Positions 31,285 through 42,293 are shown, numbered from the stretch's first letter. The stretch: DNA of 50,808 bases from Auxenochlorella pyrenoidosa (GCA_001430745.1 KQ482057.1:1258658-1309465), one strand, 5' to 3'. The notes: generated by a model not told the origin, from the letters alone. A program made the numbers and translations.

Positions 31285-34028
31285 ATGGGCTGCGGCGGCT
31301 CAAAATCCGTGGGCCAAACGCTCGGCTTCACAGCAGTAGGCGCTCCCAAGTCGAGGTGAGGTTGCGAGCGGTGTCGATACTCTGGGTTCAAAAGCGCTCG
31401 CAACGCTCAAGGCCTCGCCATTGGGTTCCCAGGACTGTCGAAGCAACTTGTGGCACGTGTACCGAGCCCCCCACCGGCAGTTTGCCGCCGCCGGGCTGTG
31501 TCGCCGCCACCTTCACTCTTCCCCCCAGCCGCCTTGCACGCGCTGCAGGTGCTCCCTCATGATGAAGGAGGCCACCCTGCTGCACACAAACATCAAGGTG
31601 GTGGTCAAGGAGATCAAGCACTTCCAGGGCACGGCTGACAAGACGCTGGACGGCATCAAGCAGGTCGGGCCGCTGGCGGCTCCCCCTGCCTGCTTGCCCT
31701 CCCTGAGCTGCCCCCTCATGCCGGCGTGCCAGCAGCCAGCTGTGCTTGACACAACAGCACATCATTCGTCAGATGGGTGCTGGCCGAGGACCTGCAAGGC
31801 AGGTGCCCCTCCCTCGCTTGTCGCTCGAATGTCGCGCCTGCAAGCAACATAGGCCCCGCCCGCACCCCCCGCAGCTGCTGGCCACCCCGCTGCCCAAGAT
31901 TTATGAGACCGACGACGCCGCCGCCGAGGCGCTGATGCACCCCACCGTGGCCACCATTGCCGGCGAGGCCTTCTCCGCCGAGGCCGCCACCAAGGCAAGG
32001 CCGCCTGGGGTGTTTGTTCTCCCACCTCACGCACGCGCAGCGCTGGCCAGCCCCGCTTGATGGAAGGCCACTGTGCATGGAGCAGGGTTGGCAGATCACT
32101 AGTGTTCCATGGGCGCTAGAATGCCGCTGGCTGTCCTGCCGGCGCACCACCAGGCTGGGCGCGCCGCCGCCTCAAGGGTGCCCCCTCGTCCCCCCCTGGA
32201 GCCGCGCCTGCAGGCCAAGGAGGCCTTCACCAACAGCGCCGCCCCCCGGCAGATGGAGACCTGGATGGCCAAGTATGACGAGGCGCTGGTGAGGGGGGCG
32301 GGGGGGGGCCAGAGTCCGCGCGCAGAATGCTTCCGCGGTGTCGCGGGGCTGGGCGCGGGCAGGGCTGGCGCAGAGTGGCATGCCTCTCTGCTCTGCTGTT
32401 GGCGTGCGTGGTCTGTGCAGGTGGCACAGCCGGACCTGGCCGCCCGCAAATGCAGAGGTGCTGGCGGGCAGGGCACACCACCCGGTGCTGTTTGGCGCGT
32501 GGGCGGAAGCCGCGGCGCCCCAGCTCCTTCCGACACCTCACCCCGCCCCGCTCGGGCGTGCTGGCCACCCCTGCAGGCCAAGCAGAAGCTGCTGAACAAG
32601 AGCTACGACGAGCTGGCCCACGCCCGCAACAAGGTGTGGGCTCGGGGGAGGCAGCACGGAGAGGGGCGCTGCCGCCGGTGCTTGCGCAGCGCCAGAACAA
32701 GCCGCTTGCCCCTGCCCCCGCCCGCTCGCGCCCACCCCTGCGCCTGCTGTCCCACCCGGCCCGCCCGCGCAGGTCGCCTCTGCCCGCAACAAGGAGGAGG
32801 GGCTGCGGCGGGGGGGCGCCGCTGGGGAGGACCCCAAGCTGGTGGAGGCGATGCGGGTGGTGCAGGGCCTGCAGGACAGGCTCAACGGTGAGGGCGCGGG
32901 CTGCGACGGGCGGGGCCCTCAGACAGAGAGGGCACGGGCTGCTGCGGGGATGTGTCAAGGGAGGGTGGCGCAGCTGGGGTGGCGCAGGGTCTGCTGAGTG
33001 AGGCGACTGGTTGGCGCTGCTGGCTGCCTCGGCCCGGCCTTCCACCCTCGTCTGCATGTGGATGCGTGCGTGCGCCCTNNNNNNNNNNNNNNNNNNNNNN
33101 NNNNNNNNNNNNNNNNNNNNNNNNNNNNNNNNNNNNNNNNNNNNNNNNNNNNNNNNNNNNNNNNNNNNNNNNNNNNNNNNNNNNNNNNNNNNNNNNNNNN
33201 NNNNNNNNNNNNNNNNNNNNNNNNNNNNNNNNNNNNNNNNNNNNNNNNNNNNNNNNNNNNNNNNNNNNNNNNNNNNNNNNNNNNNNNNNNNNNNNNNNNN
33301 NNNNNNNNNNNNNNNNNNNNNNNNNNNNNNNNNNNNNNNNNNNNNNNNNNNNNNNNNNNNNNNNNNNNNNNNNNNNNNNNNNNNNNNNNNNNNNNNNNNN
33401 NNNNNNNNNNNNNNNNNNNNNNNNNNNNNNNNNNNNNNNNNNNNNNNNNNNNNNNNNNNNNNNNNNNNNNNNNNNACCACACACACGCCCCCTTATACCC
33501 CCCCCCCCCCACGTGGCCACCGAGAACTACAAGACGGAGGAGGAGGCCCAGTACACGCGGCTGGTGAACCTCATCAACGAGGCCAGCGGCATCGGCCCCG
33601 CCATCCGCGAGCGCCTGGGCGAGATGGCCGGCGCGCTGGCGGTGCGCCGCGCCCGCGGGCCCGGAACGAATGCGCTGCCGCGGCGGGGCGCAGCGCGGGT
33701 GCTGAGATGCCTGCTGGGCTGCCTTGACTCCGGCAAACTGTGTGTGGTGCCAGCCTGGGCCGCCTCTGGCGGCTGGTGGCGCACAGCCCCTGAGTGTGTC
33801 GCTGCCCCCCCAACCCCGCAGGCCGTGCGCGATGCGGTCCCCCCCGAGGGCGGTGCACCCATGGCCGCTGCCGCGCCTGTGTCGCCCTCCGCTGCCGCTG
33901 CGGCGGCCGTGGCCGCGGCAAAGGAGGCCGTCACCGCCGCGCCTGTGGCGCCCTCCCCTGCCGCTGCGGCGGCCGTGGCCGCGGCAAAGGAGGCCGTCAT
34001 TGCCGCGCCCGCTGGGGCGCCGGCGTGA
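31285..34028 (+). CDS. BAR-like coiled-coil protein with N-terminal acylation motif
   Basis: There are eight exons, 31285-31355, 31549-31663, 31875-31994, 32214-32288, 32577-32633, 32773-32887, 33514-33641 and 33822-34028 (888 bases, 295 residues). The start MGCGGSKS fits N-myristoylation at Gly2 with palmitoylation of Cys3, so membrane attachment is likely. The body is helical and charged: LLHTNIKVVVKEIKHFQG, LLATPLPKIYETDDAA, FTNSAAPRQMETWMAKY, KQKLLNKSYDELAHARNK, KLVEAMRVVQGLQDRLN and TRLVNLINEASGIGPAI. Length and heptad-like spacing suggest a BAR domain, which senses or bends membranes during trafficking. No fingerprint residue proves it. The C-terminus carries two 22-residue Ala/Pro repeats. 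Intron 3 has a GC donor. The N gap lies in intron 6, and the next exon (33514) is preceded by CG instead of AG, probably a one-base error next to the gap. Confidence 0.72.
33079..33475. other. Assembly gap (397 N)
   Basis: The run of N lies in intron 6 of the BAR-like gene. The right flank is an AC repeat followed by a C run. Exon phases are compatible across it, but a small extra exon inside the gap cannot be excluded. Confidence 0.97.
33875..34006 (+). repeat. Two tandem 66-bp coding repeats
   Basis: Units 33875-33940 and 33941-34006 are nearly identical, in frame, and encode 22 residues each with the shared core VAAAKEAV flanked by Ala/Pro. The few differences are single-base changes, pointing to a recent duplication inside the last exon of the BAR-like gene. 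Confidence 0.88.
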
Positions 34029-34584
34029 GCCGGCCGACAGGCAGGGGTGCGTGCACTCACGCCCGGGACAGCGCCGTGTGGCTCCGGCGGCGCCTGCACT
34101 GGTGCAGGGCGCCGCTCGCGACTTGCGCCTGCCGCCGTTGAGCTGGCAGCTGTATGGAGCAATCTACCGTGGCGGGACTCCCGTTGCACCCTGCATGCAG
34201 CATTTCTGCACATGACATCCACGCTCGTACGTGCATCCCATGATCCCGCGGCCTGGCTGGCCGGTCGTGCTGCGCCTGACTCCCCAACATCCATTGCACC
34301 AGGGTTCTATGGGTCCTCCAATTCCGTCCATCCAATTGCTTCTGATTGATTTCAACAGCACTGGCCAGCTGTGCAAACATTCAGTGCGGGTGCGGCCGTG
34401 GGCGGGGGGCCTTGCAGCTGGGGGCGCCCGCTCGAGGCAGGCTGCCAGAAGGGCAGCAACAGCATGCGCGACTGGTCTGGCGGTGGCGCGCATCCCTCGG
34501 CCCAGTTTTCAGGTTCCTGGGCCGCTGCAGAACGGGCGGCCTGGGTGCTGCCACGGTGGGGCGCCGCCCGCCCATGCAGTCGCC
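34029..34584. other. Convergent intergenic region
   Basis: This lies between the stop of the BAR-like gene (plus) and the stop of secreted paralogue A (minus). It should hold both 3' UTRs. No TGTAA was found on either strand close to the stops. No coding sequence seen. Bases 34290-34380 are AT-richer. Confidence 0.35.
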
Positions 34585-36181
34585 TCAGGCGCCGGGGGAG
34601 GGAGCCGTCCCCACCTGCTCTGGCAGGGAGCCGGGCGACATGGGAGTGATCATGTAGGACACGCTCTGCAGGGGGCCACGGGTAGGGAGTGGAGGATAGC
34701 GTGAAAGGGGCCATTGGCTCGGGGAGCCAGGCAAGGGAGCCGGCCAAGCAGCCGGGAGGCCGCCCCGGCAGGGCACAGAGGGCGCGAGCAGCGGCGCCAT
34801 CGGGCGGGGCCTGGCAGGGGCGGCGGCTGCAGCGCCGTCTGTGGCACCTTTCCCAGCGGGAAGGCTACGGGGATGATGTCGGCGGTGGCGCCGCCCAGGT
34901 CCACGAAAGTGGCGTGGATCACGCCCTGCGGGGGGGATGGGTTGTGTGTGTTTTGGGTGGGGCCGGGCTGCCCGGGAGGGGCCCCGCTTGTGTGGGCACA
35001 GCAGGCTCAGCCCTCACGCCCAGTGGCTCCTTTCTGATCAGCCGGGCCCAGCCAGGGCCCAGCCTGGGGCGCCGCCGCTGGCACGCCGGCGGGCTTGCGG
35101 CAGGTGGAGGTGGCCCCGGCCTGGCCCACCATGCCCGGGTCGTCCTCCAGGACGATGGTCCCGTTGGCGGCGTTGGTGACAGAGTCCAGGGAGCGCAGCT
35201 CAGCGGGCTGCAGGGCAGGGGCGGTGCAGGGCTGGGCGAGGGCTGTGGCAGCAGCGCAGCCCAGTTCTTGGCTGCCCACCGGTGAGGGAGCTCCGGCTGC
35301 ATGAAAAAACCTGCTGCCCTTACAGCTGCCCCTCCAGCTGCTGCAGCCCGGCCCCGCCACCCCACCCGCACACGGCCCGCGCTGCCGCGCACAGCAGTCA
35401 GAGCGCTGCCGGGCAGCAGGTCCCTCCCTTTCAAGCCGCCGCAGCCCAGGCGGGCTGGTCCTTGCAAGGGCGAATTGTTGCCCGCCCAGCCCAGCCCAGC
35501 CCGCTCACTGTGTAGACCTCTGGCAGGATAATGTCGAGCAGGAGCTGCGGGAAGGCGGCCGCCTGGGGCGCAGTCACGTTGGTCAGGATGGGAGCAAACA
35601 GGGTGACTGCCACGTCCGGGTCCTCCAGCTCTGCAGGCAGGCAGTACAGAGGGGGAGCGGAGTGGTCGGCACCTTCAGGGGTGGGATGCTGGCTGCAGGG
35701 GCGGGCCGGCGGGCCTGGTGCCTGCCCCCCACACTGCACTGCAGCCGCGCATGGTGCGACAAGAGGGCTGCTGTTGCTGTATGGTGAGCCCTGCAGCAGC
35801 AGTGCCTGCCGATGCGCCGCATGCAGCTGCGAGGCATCCGGGCGGCGGTGCCGGCGGCGGCGGGTGGCCAGGGGCGTGCCACTTGTTTGTGCTCCGCGTT
35901 ATCCCCCGTTCACCAACCTTGCTTTTCTCCCGTTGAAGAAGCAGCAAATATCTCGCCGGATCAGCCTGAGAGCAAGGTACTGCAGCAGCAAGACCCACCA
36001 CTGGCAAAGCTGCCTCCTCGCCCCGCCTCTCACTTGGGTACGCGTCCGACATGTATGAGTACAACCCAGAATTCAGTTCGATCAAGTCCTTGATGGTGGC
36101 GCAGCCCTGTGCACGGACCGGCGAAGCGGTCAGGCCTTCGGCCGCCACTAGAGCGCACAGCAGCAGGGCAGCGACCCGCAT
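34585..36181 (-). CDS. Small secreted protein, copy A of a tandem pair (FAS1-like?)
   Basis: There are five exons, 36034-36181, 35509-35630, 35130-35207, 34848-34925 and 34585-34665, in phase, giving 168 residues. Residues 1-24 are a signal peptide (MRVAALLLCALVAAEGL). The mature protein reads CATIKDLIELNSGLYSYM, DVAVTLFAPILTNVTAP, LLLDIILPEVYT, SLDSVTNAANGTIVLED, GVIHATFVDLGGATADIIPV and SVSYMITPM. The order (a VTLFAP segment, then an LPEVYT segment, then alternating strands) recalls a fasciclin FAS1 domain, used in cell adhesion and walls. The canonical FAS1 motifs are too degenerate for certainty. Two Asn-X-Thr sites (NVT, NGT) could be glycosylated. No GPI or membrane anchor is seen. A paralogue with the same exon pattern follows at 36828-38029. 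Confidence 0.75.
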
Positions 36182-36827
36182 GTTCAACAAGTTGACGTGA
36201 TGTAGATCGAAGTGCGAGATTGCAGATGGAGGGCTCCGGGTTGGGGCCAGGGCCCAGCGCAGCGCCCAGCATGAACGGTGCCGCTCTTTCCCCTCCACAA
36301 GTGCTTTGGGTTCGCCAGCGCTTTGCGGGCCTCGAGGTGGTTCCAGGGTAACATCAACGACATTTGTAACGGAATACAGGTTTACAGCAGCCATGGTGCC
36401 GATGCACACCTGTCTATTAGAAAGGCTGCTCGCACAGGACCGGACCTTGGCGGGCCGCTGCGCTGCACCAGCAGATCTGCCCGTTTGTGTGAAGCTGGCG
36501 GCAACGCTGGCGAGCATTTGATACTGGTAACGTATGATTTCATAGTATGGGATTGTGGTATCAGGTTTAGTGGGGAATGGTGGTGCCAGAGCATCGGGTA
36601 GTCGCGAGGGGTAAGCTGACGGTTAGTGTTGGGCAGGGGGTAGATCTACCCCCTGTCAAGATGCGAGTGAGGCGGGGGCTGAACGGCAGAAAACAGTGGG
36701 CTGTGTGGGTTGCAGGATGAAAACAGGGGAAGGGGGCACGTGGACTGGGCAACTTGGCGGCCTCCAGGCTGGCGAGGGGGCTGACCAGTACGCACGCGCA
36801 GGCAGCGCTGCAGCCTGCTGTGCCCGC
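36182..36827. other. Intergenic region between the tandem secreted genes
   Basis: This contains the promoter of copy A and the 3' region of copy B. TTACA at 36382-36386 (TGTAA on minus) is a distant candidate poly(A) signal for copy B. The frame upstream of copy A's ATG stays open to 36517, but the signal peptide starts at 36181, so the later ATG is preferred. Confidence 0.35.
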
Positions 36828-38029
36828 TCAGTTCAGGCTGCCGTAGGTCATGGGGCTGATCATGTAGGCCACGCTCTGCGAAGAAGGAAAGATAAGTACT
36901 GCCTCGTGAGTGGGCTCGCCTCGGCAGGGGCAGCATGCTGTGCGTACCGAGCCGCGGCACACAGTGCCCAGCGCTGAGAGCACCTGCCAGCCTGCCTGCC
37001 CAGTTGTGGCATCCACTTGCTGTGACTGGGGCCGTGCCTGGATGGGTTCCACTCACCTTTCCCAGCGGGAAGGCAACGGGGATGATGTCGGCGGTGGCGC
37101 CACCCAGCTCCACAAAGGTGGCGTGGATCACGCCCTGCGGGGGGGGATGGGTTGTGTAAGTGTGTGACAGGGGGGGGGGGCTGAACTGCTGGATGGGAGC
37201 TGGCGCTGGCTGGGATAAGAAGGAGGGGGCTGCTTGGAAGGTTCAAAGCCGGCCGCAACCCCCCGCTGCCGGCCGTCGACGGCTCGGGCTAGCGCAGGTC
37301 ACCCGCACCCCTCCAGCGTGCACCCACCATGCCCGGGTCGTCCTGCAGGGCCATGGTCACGTTGGCCAGGTTGACCACAGAGCCGGCGGTGGCCAGGTCC
37401 ACGGGCTGCAGGGCAGGGGCAGTGAGAGGAGGGCCAGCCGGCAGGGAGGTGAGGAGGTGCAGGGGCGCTTGAGGGACAGGGGGGGTCACTCTTACGGGAG
37501 GTCGGCAGGGGGGTGCCCGCCCACAGCCGGGCCTTCCCCCACGAGCAGCAACTTTCCACCGGCTGCATGCGCTGCAATCCCTGCTGCACAATGTCAGCCC
37601 AAGGTGCGGCTGTATCGAGGGCGGCATCGCTCACGTCGCTGTACACGGCAGGCAGGACGAGGTCGAGGAAGAGGGTGGGGTAGGCGGCGGCTTGGGGCGC
37701 AGTCACGTTGTTCAGGATCGGCACAAACAGGGTGACGGCCACGTCCGGGCCCTCCGACTCTGCATAGCCGGAAAGGGAATGGGGGCAGCGGAGGGTGTCA
37801 AGGGGCGATGCGACAGCATGTGACGACAGGCGCAGACGCAGCGCCGCCTGGCAGCGCAGGCAGCAGCGGTGGGCACCTTACCGGGCAGCGCCTCGCCCAT
37901 GTACTCATAGAGGCCGGCGTTCATCTCCAGGAAGGTTTTGATGGTGGCACAGCCAGCGGCGGCCGCGTCGGCTGGAGCCAGGCCCGTGGCTGCCACCAGG
38001 GCGCACAGGAGAATCGGGAAGGTGCGCAT
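36828..38029 (-). CDS. Small secreted protein, copy B of a tandem pair (FAS1-like?)
   Basis: There are five exons, 37882-38029, 37635-37759, 37328-37405, 37057-37134 and 36828-36875, in phase, giving 158 residues. The signal peptide is MRTFPILLCALVAATGL with Ala-rich cleavage region. The mature chain parallels copy A: CATIKTFLEMNAGLYEYM, DVAVTLFVPILNNVTAP, LFLDLVLPAVYSD, SVVNLANVTMALQDDPGM, GVIHATFVELGGATADIIPV and SVAYMISPM. Exon lengths match copy A (148, 125 versus 122, 78, 78). Only the last exon differs, ending 33 bases earlier, so copy B lacks the Pro/Glu tail. Exon 4 differs from copy A at five of 78 positions, with one amino-acid change (Asp to Glu). The intron just after the GMVIH junction also shares sequence. 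It is the downstream partner in head-to-tail order on the minus strand. Confidence 0.76.
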
Positions 38030-38865
38030 GTTCAAGATTGGCGATCGAAATGTTTCTGAATACAGCGATGGGGAGGTGCGCCGCTTTTGAATGCAGGCGC
38101 AAGTGCCTGTTGCCGCCATCTGGCGGCGCCGGGCTGTGGCTGCTGCCCGCCAGGTGTGTCGCGCACATCTGCAGGCACATCTTCTAGGCAGCGTGCGTAG
38201 GGCCCAGGTGGAACCTGCGATCACAAGGGTAGCTAGCGCACGTTGGATGTGGGCATGCGCACACTTTGGCAGCGAGTGAGGCATAGCAGCATGCTGGGTC
38301 ACTGCCGAGAGCGGGCAGCAGCACCATGCAGGTCGAACATTCAAGGGCCACTGGCAGGGAGCTAGGGGCGCGAGAACCATGGTGGCTGGTGCTGCGTCGT
38401 AATTCCCAGCCGCTGCAAAACTTCATGTGCTGTGGATGTTGTGCAGAGCTCAGATGTGCAGGGCCCGAACCCTCTGCCAGAGCAGTGCTCTCATGCTGAA
38501 GCACCATGGCGCCTGCTTCAGCCACATTCTCTGACAAAATTTATGTTCGGATTCGCCGAATCTTACACAAGAGCAGCAGAGGGCAGCAGATGGCTTCTCC
38601 GGGGGAACAGCGAATGATGACGTAATTGGGCAGCAGCCGCGGTGTGGGCGCATCCCGGCGCAGCACATGGCGGCGGCAGGCAGGCCAAGGAATACATGGG
38701 CAAATGTGTTGTACGGGAGCGTGGATGTACTCATGATGCACACTGTGCTTCCGTGAGGAATGCGGGCCAGGACTCTGGGAGGAGCAGGGCGTGCAAGGCC
38801 ACGGCAGCTCCTTGCACGCTTTCGGGGCACCCCCCCCCCTGACCCAGAAGAGGAGCCTGGGCAGC
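38030..38865. other. Intergenic region
   Basis: These 836 bases lie between the start of copy B and the stop of the cysteine-rich gene. No open frame here has splice sites or family motifs. A C run (38830-38839) lies near the right end. Confidence 0.4.
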
Positions 38866-41781
38866 TCAAGAGGGGGCACTGACGCACTTGCTGGAGGCGT
38901 CATCAAACTCGTAGCCCTCCACGCAGCCGAAGCAGGTGGGCACACCGGGGTCGCCGGCGGTGGTGTCCAGGCCGCACCAGGAGCAGGCGGCGCCAAGGCT
39001 GGCGGCGCAGGGCAGGCAGTCGCCTTGGTCCGGGTCATTGTAGTAACCATCTTCGCACCTGTTGGGGTGAGGGTAAGGAAAAGACGGAAGGATTCGGGGT
39101 GCTTTGCAGCGGGGAGAGGTGGGGTGGGAGTGGAGAGGGAGGGCAGGGAAAATGAACGGGTTGCGGTGGCAGCCAGGAGACGACCAGGGGGCGAACGCAT
39201 GGCCCATGCGTATATGCCCGGGGCTATAGGTTGACCGGGGTGCGTGTGGACCATCCTGGTGTGTGTGGGTGCCGCCACATCCATCACCCGGAATGGCCAA
39301 CACAAAGGGGCCCTCAAGGCCTCTTTGGGCAGGTGGGCTGGCATGTGGCATGGGGATGCAGCACGAAGCCGCGGACCCGACAGGGCTACACGGCAGCATG
39401 CGCACCAGGTTGGGGGGAGGCACTTCCAAACAGCTGGCAGATGGCATCGAGGCAGTGAGCTGCAGCGGCGCGCTGCTCACCAGTCGCAGGCCCTGAAGTC
39501 AGACTGGCAGGCGGCGCAGTGCTTTGCGGCGCAGGGCATGCAGGCGGAGCGATCCTCGCTGGGGCCGCCATGCCAGGGATCGGAGGAGGAGCCGGCGCAG
39601 ACGGTGCACACGTCGGGCTTGCCGGGGGCGCAGGTGGTGCTGCGGGGTGCGGGCAACGGCGAGGCGGGGCCAGCGAGCTCGCGCTGCCAGCTGACAGTGC
39701 AGGGTGGCCAAGGAGGGGCCACGTGTTGCATGCACGCTGCAGGGTTCCGACCCCGCCCCGTTCCTGCAAGCTGCACAGCGGCCTGCCTACTGTGCAGTCA
39801 ACTTGCCGTGGCGGCAGTTGGACCATGCCGTGGCAGTGCGGTGTTGCTATTCAGCCCGCCGGACCACACCCCAGCCCCCTCCACCCCACCAGTGCTTTGC
39901 CGTGCACTTGCGGCACGTCTGGTCCGGCATCATTGTGTAGCCTGTGTCGCAGGAGTCGCAGGCGTTGGGACCCTTGGAGCACTGGGTGCAGCCCTGTGAG
40001 GTGCAGGGGATGCACTTGCCAGAGCCGGCTGGGTCCAGGGTGAGCCCTTCGGGGCCGCACCCGCCCTGCAGGCACGTCTCGCTGTCGCTGCACGAGTAGC
40101 AGTTCTCCGGGCAGCTGCAGGGGTGGGCAGGGAAGGGAGGGGCAGCTTGCGTAGTGGGCCAGGCACAGGTACAGGCAGGAGGGCCGGTGTGTGTGTGTTC
40201 CCGGAAGGGGAGGTCGGGTGGGGAGGGGTGGGGCAGGGGACCAGGACTTCCAGGCTGATGGGCAGGGCAATGCAGCCGTCTACCTCCCCCTAGCAGGAGA
40301 GGTGTGGCCCCTCCCCTCCCCAGGCTCACTTCCTGCACCGGCCGCTCTCCTTGTGCAGCCAGAAGCCGGGCAGGCACGCGGTGCAGCGGGACGCGGAGCC
40401 GGCGCACGAAGCGCACGCATCCTGGTCGGTGCAGGGCGTGCACACTCCATCCACGACACCCTGCGGGAGCGCGCAGCACACGTGGTGCTAGGGCCCCGGC
40501 ATCAGCCAGGCAGGTGCTGGCCGCCACCGATCAGGATCGCCCCTTGCATCCCGAGGGCATGGCGGCGCGTTCCCCCTTGCTGCCTCTCCTCACCATGCCA
40601 GTGATGCAGCCCGTGCATGTGCCGTTGCCGTTCTCACACTGCAGGCAGTTGTCGGTTGGGCTGAAGGCAGGGTGGGGGAGGCAGCAGCAGCGGGCGGCAG
40701 GGTCGGCAAGCTGGACTGCTGCCGCAGCACGCGGGCACACCCCTCCCCCCCAGGTGGCCTGCCACATGCCCTGTCTGCCACCGTGCCGGGGTGCCGCGCC
40801 ACTGCCGGTGCTGCCTCACTGAGGCTGCGCAACGCCAGAGGCGCTCCCTGTGTAGCACTCACCATGTGGCGCAGGTCCCATTGTCGAGCGCATAGTATCC
40901 GACATTGTACTCAGACTCGCCGCTCCAGTCGCCGCACTCGAGGCAGAACGAAGGGTCGGCGGGGTCGCATGCCAGGCACCAGGTGTCCGCACACTGCAGG
41001 GGACCACGCGAGGCACAGAGGGGAGCAGGGTGACGGCAGGGTCCAGGTGCGCGGTGGTGTGTAGAGAAACCCGCCAGGCACAGGTGTCGTACGCAGGCCC
41101 TGCAGTCAGAACGGGCACAAGAGGCAAGGGAACGGGCGCAGCGCTGCAGGGGCATCCGCACAGCATGGGCGTGGGCACACCTGGACGCACTTCCCCGCCT
41201 CATCGGCCGACCAGCCCGGCCAGCACTCCTGGCATCCAGAGTTGTCAGCGCTGCATGTCTTGCAGAAGCCAGGCGAGCCATCTGGGAGGTCAAGTGGCCA
41301 GTCGGGGTTCTCGGTGCACTGCGTGGCAGCAAGAGCGCTGGTCGCGACTGCTGGCAACGGGAGGCAGGGGAGGGAGAATTGAGGATGAGATGAGCCAATG
41401 CTGATGTTTGGATTAAGTTGCACGCGGAAGAGCCGACCTTTATCATGAGGCGAAGCACAGGCCCTCTGCGTTCCCACAGCGGCTGGGGCAACACGAAATG
41501 GCGCACGGCGCGGCGGCAGGAGGCAGAGAGAGAAGCGGGATGCAGAGAGGCGAGCAAGGCCATCGCAGCCCTGTAACAACCCTCAGTCGGCTAGAACTGT
41601 TCTGTTCGCTGAACGAGCACCCCGCAACCTCCCGCAAGCGCCCGCGCTCTGGGAACACCCTCCCTCACCCCTCCATGAGCCCGTTCCCTGCATGCAAGTT
41701 CGACAGATCTGTGTTAATCGTACATTTACAATCAGAGGGCTCACCTCTGGCCAGCAGAATCCCAAGACAGAGTGCGCGCAT
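38866..41781 (-). CDS. Secreted cysteine-rich protein with furin-like (growth-factor-receptor) repeats
   Basis: There are eight exons, 41745-41781, 41181-41347, 40863-40993, 40594-40660, 40330-40460, 39890-40114, 39481-39639 and 38866-39058. They total 1110 bases, 369 residues, and every phase closes. A signal peptide is split by intron 1 (MRALCLGILLAR and then VATSALAATQC). The mature chain is built from CxxC modules with small Gly/Asp loops: CKTCSADNSGCQECWPGW, WCLACDPADPSFCLECGDW, CLQCENGNGTCTGCITG, CTPCTDQDACASC, NCYSCSDSETC, CTQCSKGPNACDSCDTGY, CMPCAAKHCAACQ and CEDGYYNDPDQGDCLPC. This is the furin/EGFR cysteine-rich pattern, also used by protist surface proteins. There is no membrane helix or GPI signal, so it is probably exported to the wall or medium. 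Function unknown; binding or adhesion would be a guess. Confidence 0.85.
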
Positions 41782-42293
41782 GTTCTGTCCGTCGCTTCGA
41801 AGCAGGCTGCGGATACAGTGCCGAGGACTCTTAATTTGCAATCATGATGCATGCATGCAGCGGCTTTTCAGAGGCTGCATACTGAACGGGCACACTGCCA
41901 GCCGAGCACGCGCCATCTATCATCTGGCGGTGGCGCCGGTCATTGCGAGAGGCACATCAATGCAACAGCCCGCCCCACAGTGCAGTACAGGCGCCTCTCA
42001 GGCTGCGCCCAAAGCTGTGCACCTTTGCAAGAGGCCTGCCTTCCTGGGAACATTGGGCATTAAAGGACGAATCGCAGGGTGGGACGAGGCGACAGGTAGG
42101 CGGGGAAGGAGGGTGACCGCAAGGTCTGAGGCACGCACAGCCACGGCGCAGGCGCATCCAGTTGCTCGAAGCGCAGTGCTGAGGCAGTCCGGTGATGGCC
42201 CATCAAGAGCGGCGAACAAACCGAGTTTCCAGCGGATGAGCGAATCGCAAGTGAGTAGGTTGTGAGAGCAAGAATAGGCACAACGCAGGCATG
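41782..42293. other. Intergenic region
   Basis: These 512 bases lie between the cysteine-rich gene's start and the stop of the second F-box-like gene. They must hold the promoter of the former and the 3' UTR of the latter. Nothing else recognised. Confidence 0.4.

Noticed and set aside
32227..34028. Open frames running through the N gap near 33.1-33.5 kb
   Set aside because: They are artefacts of unknown bases. Only exons 32773-32887 and 33514-33641 are supported.
35675..36517. Upstream in-frame start for secreted copy A (36517)
   Set aside because: It would bury the signal peptide 112 residues inside the protein. Copy B has the signal peptide at its first ATG.
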